A stretch of 64,000 nucleotides of DNA from Laguncularia racemosa. Taxonomy: Eukaryota > Streptophyta > Magnoliopsida > Myrtales > Combretaceae. The translations under genes and the position numbers were made by a program. Position 1 is the first letter of the stretch, and each line of letters starts with the position of its first letter. Shown here piece after piece: positions 57,227 to 64,000 of the stretch. The stretch lies in the NCBI GenBank assembly GCA_037954665.1, contig JBBMOL010000135.1, positions 67,001 through 131,000 of the forward strand, in the 5' to 3' direction. The notes below the pieces were generated by a model. That model had not been told where the DNA came from. It saw only the letters and a list, made by a program, of their open reading frames with translations, and did not search any database.

Positions 57227-57895
57227 ATGGAAAAGGCACATGAAAATGCAATTCTCTTTATAGATGTGGACCTGTGCACCAAGAACCCCAATCATAACCG
57301 TCCTCTTTATATGGAAAGCATGCTAAATGGGCATCCCATTAAGAGGACATTCATAAATAATGACTCTTCTATAAACATAATGCCGTTGTCTACACTAAAG
57401 GCTACAGGAATAGATAACCAACATCTAATGAGATAACCTATTGCTATCAATAGTTTCATTGACACATCTACAAACATAGTAGGGTATGTTAATGTGAGCT
57501 TTAAAGTGGGCCCTATACAGAGCTCCACATAGTTCTATGTGATCGATGCACTCATATCCTACCACCTACTAGTTGGAAGAAAGTGGCTGCAAGATCACAA
57601 TTTCATACCCTTAACATGGCATCAGTGCATTTAGGGCTATTGGAAGGGAAATGACATATTTATTCCCGTTATGAACAATCCATTCGAGCATAATGAGACA
57701 TACTTTACTGAAGCTGCATTCTTTGATGAATATGCCGAAGAGGGAGAAACTGCTATTGCAACACCCTCTAGCACACCACTACCCACTTGAGAGGAGACTC
57801 AAGATAAGATTAAGAGAAAGAAGAGAATGCGAGGCTCTCACAAGGGCAAGAAAAAGCAAAAAAAAAAAAAAGAAAGAAATAAGTGAGTAGAAAGT
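57227..57895 (+). pseudogene. Element V protease region (Tat-like), catalytic Asp lost
   Basis: Reads RPLYMESMLNGHPIKRTFIN then NDSSINIMPLSTLKATGI, the Tat-lineage protease site where DTGSSLNILP is expected; here the Asp-Thr-Gly is Asn-Asp-Ser. Further on, FYVIDALISYHLLVGRKWL, then WHQCI, a stop and GYWKG, all Tat signatures. A Lys-rich tail runs to 57890. RT, RNase H and integrase do not follow. Confidence 0.8.
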
Positions 57896-58194
57896 TCATT
57901 AGCAAGATGGGCAAAAGATGTACTACTTATGATAGTCTAAAGGATCTAAAAGAGATGGATTGTTAAGGCTTAAGAAAGATATTCCATGAGAGACTTCAAA
58001 ATGGGGAGCTTGTCATTGAAGATAACGATACCCACATGTTAGAGCATGACTCATCTGATAGTGATTAGTGATTTATTAAGCATTAAAGTCAAGGTTAAAA
58101 CTTGACATTTATTTTGTAAATAAAGAGCAAATTTTGCCACAAATGATGAAAGTTTCATTTTTTTTTTATCATTGCAATATAGTCTTATATACTT

Positions 58195-58356
58195 GCGCTT
58201 TAAGCCTAGGTAATGCCCTGGCATCTTAACTCCCATGCCTTAAACCTAAGCAAAGCCTTGGCATCATGACTCTCATGCCTTAAGCCTAGGCAATACCTTA
58301 GCATCATAGCTCTCACACCATAAGCCTAAGCGATGCCTTGGCATTTGGCTCTCATG
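58195..58356. repeat. Four tandem 40-bp units
   Basis: Core GCCTTAAGCCTAGGCAA followed by GCCTTGGCATCATGACTC, repeated four times with 75-90% identity by eye. Confidence 0.85.
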
Positions 58357-58533
58357 CTAATGCTTCCAATTATGAGCGAAACTTGCTCATTCCTTTAACC
58401 ATGAAGTTACTTCTCAACTTAAGCAGCATTTAGCCAATTTACTCCTATACCCCAATGAATCATCGTGTTAGAATCTACATCAGATTTATGATTCATTGAA
58501 ACAAAGTATATAAAGGGTAGTGCAAATGTCGAT

Positions 58534-58690
58534 GCTGACTGGTAAGAGCTTTGACTCTTAGGTGTATGATGGAAAGTCAGGCATATACAGTGCAGACTAG
58601 TATGAGCTTTGACTCCTAGGGGCACAATGAAAAGTCAGGCATGTACAGTGTAGACCGGTAAGAGCATTTTCTCCTAGGCACATCATAAGC
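58534..58690. repeat. Three tandem 58-bp units
   Basis: Starts at 58534, 58592 and 58650. Each has GACTGGTAAGAGCTTTGACT-like and AAGTCAGGCATGTACAGT-like halves; the third is incomplete. Confidence 0.88.
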
Positions 58691-60214
58691 CACTACAGCT
58701 AAGCTACCAAGAGGCCCTTTGATGGCACCATTAGATGGGATAGCATAACAAAATCGTAAGAGGGAAAGTTTTACCAGAAATCTAAAGTTGCTACCTTGTC
58801 TCGATGAGACATGTTAGCAGTTGGGAGAGGAGAGATATTCCAGGTGCAGCACACAAAGAAGCAACACATCAACATAAACGTCATTCTCACTCCTCAACTT
58901 GTAACTCGATATCAAAGTAGCTTCACTGGATCATTTAGATCTTCAATGCTATCACCATCGTCAACTTAAAAAGCTTCCACGATGCTTGACCAATAATAGC
59001 CAATCAAGGGATGCAATCCCCAGTCGGCATGTAGATGTCCCAGTCTTCTTTAAAAGAGCTATGCACTCTAGCTTTAAAGCTGACGTGCTTTACCCAAGAT
59101 TTCCACCCAGAGGGGACTACTTGAGAGTGCAATCTGGGTGACAAAGAAAGGTAGCTCTCTTCTTTCATTCATAAAGCACAACATCAAATCACCTTGATGG
59201 TGACCCTCTAGTTCACTTGAGGCTTATTATGCTCAAGACTTGATCCACTTGAGGCTAGCTATGCTTGAGACCTACTAAGGCCTACTACACACCAAGCCTA
59301 CTATGCTCAAGTCCTTCTACATGCAACACATGCCATGATTGAGGCTGACTACACTCGAGACCTATTAGGGTCTACTGTATGCAAGGCTCACTCCATTGGA
59401 GGCCTACTATACTCGACCTTATGACATTCTTGCTTCGATAGAACTGATAAACCAACTTCTATAACCTACAATGATAAAAAGAAATATATGAGCTATCAAT
59501 ATAAGATTTATTCATGTAAGTATACAAAAATGAGAATACTTAGTCTTGTTTATGGCTTGGACCTAGAATTTAGGGATATCACTCCTCAAATCCTCAAAGG
59601 AACATGAGAATCACACTTCCATCATGCTCACATATGGGAACCATGGTTAAGCGGATGTAGTAATGGCATAAAGGATCTTAAGTCATAGCCACACTTCCAT
59701 CTTGCTCTTGAGCAGGAATCACAGTCGAGTGGAAGTAATAACGGCATGCAGGATCCTAGTCTTCTTCAAAGGAGCAATATTATCCAACCTTATGGTGGAT
59801 AAGAATGCTCCTGTGGAGAACTTTCTACCAAGAAAAAGAAATGAGGTTCCTGTCATACTCATGATCAAAGGAAGAAGAGGGATGGAGTCCCTATCGCTTG
59901 TCAAATTTTGCAAAGTTGTTGATTACAACTAGAGCAAATTTGGAGGAATGAGGTTCCTATTTTCTCTTCAAGAAAACTTGTGATCAAGGTTACAATGACA
60001 TATGTCTTTTCAAGCCGTTGCCTCACTTGCAAAGGGTCAACATGGAAGGAAACATGTGAATTAAAGCAAGAAATTTAACATGGAAGGAAACATGAGAATT
60101 AAAGCAAGAAGGATGACTATTATAGAGATTTTAAGCAAATCATCTTTAGAGAAGTTGCGACAGCCTTAGGACCGATCGGCTCAGGATATTCTCACTTTAT
60201 GGCATAACTTACTA

Positions 60215-60261
60215 TCAAGTTCCTTTCTAGACTTTCTGTCAAGTTCCTTTCTAGACTTTCA
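60215..60261. repeat. Perfect 24-bp tandem duplication
   Basis: TCAAGTTCCTTTCTAGACTT plus a few bases, at 60215 and again at 60239. Confidence 0.9.
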
Positions 60262-60441
60262 TTATTATCGTCTATACTTGCTTTGGATAGATTAGAGAAC
60301 GCTTGCTCTAGTTTCTTAGCATCCACCTGTGTTGAGTCTAATTTAAAAATTTTATATTATCTCCCTAATCCGATACACATTAGATCCTATGCTTATCCAA
60401 TATAAATGCTCGATTTGAACTAAGAATTTCATTATCTATTT

Positions 60442-60451
60442 GAAGTCGCCA
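60442..60451 (-). other. Primer-binding-site-like sequence left of the element VI LTR
   Basis: The minus strand reads TGGCGACTTC, close to the Tat/Ogre site TGGCGACTCC seen at 55525. It lies 6 bp outside the LTR start at 60458. Its position implies a minus-orientation element continuing to the left. Confidence 0.6.
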
Positions 60452-60457
60452 CCCAAC

Positions 60458-62067
60458 TGAAGTTGGGAAAAATTATTGAATTAGAATTAATTGAGTAGAT
60501 TAATTCTAATCTAGACAGCTAGTCAAAAAAATCTCCTTTAAAAAAAAAAAAAGAAAGAAAGAAAAACCAGAGATTTTCGACTCGAGAGCAATCCTATTAA
60601 AACCTTAAAGTTACCACCTTATTCTTCTAAAATCTGAATTCTGTATTTATGTTATGATATCTTTTTAGCATAAAAAGAAATTACTAGAAAAAATGATGCC
60701 ACTATTATAGTAATAATAATTTGAAATTTTTTTTTTTATTTTTTAGAGTTACCCCATAAAGGTACCTACGTACCCGCTATTTGAGATCAAATAAGTCGTA
60801 GTTCACTTTTCCTAAAACTTTAGTGGATTATTTAATATTAATTATGAAAACATGCCAGGTTTACGTTTATTACCATTTAAATTTATTTTAAAAAAATCTA
60901 ACCATATGGCTTTATTTATTGATTTATCAAAAACCTTTAATTTTTTATTTTTTTTTAAATCACTAATTATCATTTATTTATTTAAAAACTTTTTCAAGGT
61001 GCTAAAATATATATGTTTTTCATTTAATAGTTTTTATTAATTTTTTATCATTTATTATTTTATCTTTTTTTTGGCTAATTTTTTTATTGTTATTATTCTT
61101 TATTAAAAACTAATACTAATATAATAAATAAATAAATGGTGAAATTTAACTAACCTGGATGCAGGTCAGACAGCAACAGGTCAGGTCGGGTCAAATCCAT
61201 CACGAGCACGACAGTTGGGAGGTCTTCGTCAGCGGCGTTCTGGCGGTTATCAAGGGTGACTGATAGGTGGTTTCCTAGGTTTTTAAGGATGAGAAACTGA
61301 TTGGTGGTGTAGGTTTTTGTCAAAAACCACCCTAGATGACAATTCGGACGGTTACAATGGTGAGATCTAGAGAGAGAGAGAGAGAGAGAGCTCCGGTGGC
61401 CCTTTTCGTGTTTACCTTCTACCTTTTTTTTTTCTTCTTACCCTCTAATCCCCTTCTCTCCCTTCCGACCTTTATTTATAGATGTTGAAGGTCGGACGTG
61501 AATGAACACAGATCTTAACCGTAGCAAGGGTTTTTTTTTTCTTCTCAATTCGAAAAAGATTGATGCAAATCTTTTGTTTTTTGTTAAGATTCGTACTAAT
61601 TTGATGGTATTTATCCTCTTTTGGCTAAAGATTTGTTGGATTTGCATTAAAATTCAATTTAAAACGGCTGAATTCCTTTCTCCTTGCGTCATCGTTGTTC
61701 TTGGCTGAAGGTTGAAGACGAGCACGCGCCAAGTGCATGCCCTTATGTTGTCTAATCAGCCGCTGACATGTGGCAACTCGGGTTAAAAAAAAAACGGCAT
61801 AAAGTGCCTCCCGTGAGACTCAAACCCGCATCCTCAAGCTTCCACACGCATACCCAAGTGCACATACGGACCAGTTAGGTTAGCCCAATTCTCATTTTTT
61901 TTATTACACATAAATTATATATTAACGTATCAATTTTGCTATTTTTTTTAATTTTGAAATTTATAAATTTAATTTAAAAACCCAAATGTCTTTTATTATT
62001 ATTACTACCCTTATTTTCTATTTTTTATTATTTTATTTTTTCTCTTTTATATCTGTATATATATGAA

Positions 62068-62107
<40 letters not shown>

Positions 62108-62132
62108 GGGGGACAAAAATGGGGTGTTTATA
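60458..62132 (-). repeat. Tat-like element VI LTR
   Basis: Bounded by the PBS-like site on the left (plus-strand TGAAGTTGGG start) and a purine tract on the right (minus strand AAAGAGAGGTAGC before TATAAACACC). The minus-strand start TATAAACACCCCATTTTTG is a decayed form of the TGTAGACACC start common in Tat/Ogre LTRs. A TATA box, TATAAATAAAGG on the minus strand, lies at about 61470-61482. It also holds (GA)n at 61366-61390 and (AAT)n at 62068-62106. About 1.67 kb. Confidence 0.75.
61812..61893 (-). other. Pol III promoter-like A and B boxes inside the LTR
   Basis: On the minus strand, GGGCTAACCTAACTGGTCC (about 61870-61889) resembles an A box and GGGTTTGAGTCTC (about 61815-61827) a B box, some 45 bp apart, followed by CACGGGAGGC. 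It may be a tRNA-derived (SINE-like) piece or a chance or LTR-specific feature. Confidence 0.35.
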
Positions 62133-62145
62133 GCTACCTCTCTTT
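62133..62145 (-). other. Element VI polypurine tract
   Basis: Minus strand AAAGAGAGGTAGC, directly before the LTR start. It primes plus-strand DNA synthesis in this class of element. Confidence 0.65.
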
Positions 62146-62334
62146 GTAGTAAAGTTTGGAAAACTTAGCTATAAAGACCACAAAAACACCATTTTTGTGT
62201 AGGCCATACAAAACCATGTTTGGTTGACCATCTAGATCTAAATCTGGTGGAGAACAAATTGAGTAAGGAAAATGCTCTATGAGCTAGTAATCTTATGTCG
62301 TAAAAGGAAGACAGTTGTCCTATATGGGAAGCCG

Positions 62335-62690
62335 ATCTAGAAAAGTGCTCTCATAAGCTGACTAATCTATGGTAGGAAGTGTCATACTAGACTAGCGACC
62401 TTAAAAGAGGAAAATTACCTAGAAAAGTGCTTTTATAAGCTGACTAATTGACAATAGCAAGCGTCTTACCCGACTCGCAATCGAAAAAGTGCTCTTATGA
62501 ACTGACTAGTTGATAATAGGCAGCGTCTCATTAGACTTACAACCCTAAGAGAAAATATCTTGGAAAGTGCCATATTGTCAGCCAACTAACCGATAGTGGG
62601 AAATATCCTTTTGGACAATATATCTAGAGGTGTCTTAATAGACTGGCATCCCTAAAAAGTACTCTTGTGAGCAAACCAATTAATGATGAG
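62335..62690. repeat. Diverged ~60-82-bp tandem repeats
   Basis: AAAAGTGCTCTTATAAGCTGACTA-like cores recur at about 62341, 62423, 62485 and 62563, each followed by (A/G)GCGTCTYA-type sequence. They lie between the integrase end and the LTR of element VI, in its 3' noncoding part. The rest of 62146-63194 holds no recognised gene. Confidence 0.7.
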
Positions 62691-63194
62691 AAGCGTCTTC
62701 TTCATACTAGCCAGCTTAAATAGAAATGCAACTCATGATGAATGATTACTTAATTTTTAGATGCTTACCTGATCATCATAGCTAACAACCAAACAACCGA
62801 ACCCTTATGATAATCTAACCATTCTCCACTTATCTTTGTTTTAACTAAAGCAGAAAATCTTGATGTATTTCTTCTTGTGGGTTTAGCTCTTATGATTGTG
62901 GTATTATCCTGTGAACATACCAGACTGACTGTTTGAGAAAGATAGGATCATAAAAAAAAAAAATCATTGAGTTTTATCATTCTATCGTTGTTCATTATTT
63001 ATTATTTCCTTGTATGTGTGATGAGACAATGGGTAATATGGGAAAATGATATAAGAGTTTGTTAGATAGTGACTGGTCAGGGTAAATGACCGTTTGGAGA
63101 CATCCACTTTGCTTGTAGAGAAATGAAAATCAAACCACTAAGTGGTAATAACTATTGGCATTTATGAATTTTAGCAAAATTTTGTTACTCTTGC

Positions 63195-64000
63195 CTATAG
63201 ATAGTACATCTTAACCGCATTTACATTTATGGGGTCCCTCAACTTTGGACTGTCCATTTGGGCTAATATTAAGGCCTCTCCTGATAACACTCTTTTTACA
63301 ACATACGGACCCTCATAATTTGGATTAAACTTACCTCTTGAATCTTGTGCATTCAGGAGAACCTTTTTAATGCCAAATCACCTTCCTTAAAATGTCAAGG
63401 CTTTATTCTCTTGTTGAATACTCGAGCTATCCTTTATTGGTAGCATTGACCATGGCATAATGCTATGAGTTTTTTTCATCGATCAAGTTTAGTTGATCAA
63501 TCATTTTCTTTACCCAATCAGATTCATCCAACCATGCCTCTGATAAAACCCTGAAGGATAGTATTTTGACCTCAACTGGCAATATTGCCTCGGTACCATA
63601 TACCAAAGAATATGGAGTAACTCCAGTAGATATTCGAATTGAAGTTCTGTAGGCCATGAAGGCGAATGGTAACATCTTGTGCCAATCTTTATAGGTGATG
63701 GCCATTTTCTCAACAATTCTCTTGATGTTCTTGTTAGCTACTTCTACTGCCTCATTCATTTGAGATCGGTATGGAGTTGAGTTTCTATAGTTTATCTTGA
63801 ATTGTTGATGCAACTTTATCATCAATTTGTTATTGAGGTTGGTGCCATTATCGGTGATGATCAATTCAGGAACTCCGTATCGAGCTATTATGTCTCTCTT
63901 CATGAATCGGACTATTAGTCCTTTGGTGACATTGGCATATGATGAGGCTTCCATCCACTTGGTTATATAATCAATAGCTACCAGTATAAATCTATAACCA
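63195..64000 (-). pseudogene. Element VI integrase (Tat-like), runs off the window
   Basis: The frame is open from the right edge to 63463: FILVAIDYITKW, MEASSYANVTKGLIVRFMKR, ELIITDNGTNLNN (catalytic Asp), EAVEVANKNIKRIVEKM (catalytic Glu), KDWHKMLPFAFMAYRTS and TPYSLVYGTEAILPVEV. These are Tat-lineage integrase signatures. From 63463 to 63195 the C-terminal part continues in other frames (NPNYEGPYVVKRVLSGEAL, then VKMYYL and TAG at 63195-63197). The frame breaks near 63450 and 63340 suggest a pseudogene, although the core is well kept. RT and RNase H should lie to the right, outside the window. Confidence 0.9.

Larger units (their letters stand above)
57900..60457. other. Noncoding tail with several short tandem repeats
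   Basis: No RT or other domain was found on either strand. It may be the 3' noncoding part of element V and/or leader of an element reading left from 60451. It contains the repeat fields listed separately, plus loose ~60-bp repeats with CTTGAGGCC/CTACTATGCTC-type phrases (59200-59440) and a duplicated TTAAAGCAAGAA block (60055-60105). The open frames at 59702-59932 and its mirror are not supported. Confidence 0.5.

Noticed and set aside
59702..59932. 76-codon plus-strand frame and its 64-codon mirror
   Set aside because: Mirror frames in repeat-rich noncoding DNA; no domain on either strand.
61795..61895. Considered a tRNA gene
   Set aside because: No cloverleaf can be drawn (no acceptor or anticodon stem); only A/B-box-like motifs remain, so it is reported as a finding, not a tRNA.

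Overview
The window looks like a gene-poor, repeat-dense stretch of a plant nuclear chromosome, most likely a eudicot. It is AT-rich. It is packed with degraded LTR retrotransposons of the Ty1/copia and Ty3/gypsy superfamilies, including chromodomain gypsy elements and Tat-lineage gypsy elements. It also has LINE debris, a plant-mobile-domain pseudogene and AT-rich tandem repeats. Only one convincing host gene is visible: the 3'-terminal coding exon of a zinc-finger protein at 20289-21689 (+). I cannot name the species. All family calls come from motifs read by eye; no search was run.

Layout, left half. 1-648: 3' end of a plus-strand gypsy element (chromodomain remnant, purine tract, probable LTR). 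753-939 and 7169-7362: two copies of a short LTR-like unit, each with an adjacent primer-binding-like site, flanking gypsy element I (941-7115, minus strand, chromodomain type, all genes broken). 8981-11180: 5' part of an L1-type LINE (ORF1 DUF4283-like, start of the ORF2 endonuclease). 11240-14643: copia-1 (minus, lacking its 3' half), abutting 14644-17407: copia-2 (minus, lacking RT/RNase H). Copia-1 looks inserted into copia-2. 18290-19262: a minus-strand fragment of a different LINE reverse transcriptase. 20289-21689: host zinc-finger exon with an RGG-like N-terminal stretch and two U1/matrin-type C2H2 fingers.

Middle. 21.7-31.7 kb is AT-rich. It holds a 0.25-kb degenerate duplication, a possible MULE-type fragment (+), a plant mobile domain (PMD) pseudogene (-), an array of ~146-bp repeats and a striking cluster of imperfect palindromes around three 75-bp repeats. 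This 25.6-30.1 kb block is the best candidate for an unnamed composite element.

Right half. Gypsy III (31704-50572, minus, Tekay/Del-like) has its left LTR split by the related gypsy II (32494-43081, minus). Gypsy II's right LTR is in turn split by a 1,643-bp LTR-like insertion (40852-42494) with TG...CA ends and a perfect TGTAC target-site duplication, read as a solo LTR. Then follows Tat-like element V (plus strand; LTR, PBS, gag and protease only). Its LTR is split by gypsy IV (51042-54905), a structurally complete but internally deleted element with a perfect TTAGG duplication. The window ends in minus-strand Tat-like element VI (LTR 60458-62132, integrase running off the right edge). Sequence order gives a relative chronology: V before IV, and III before II before the solo LTR.
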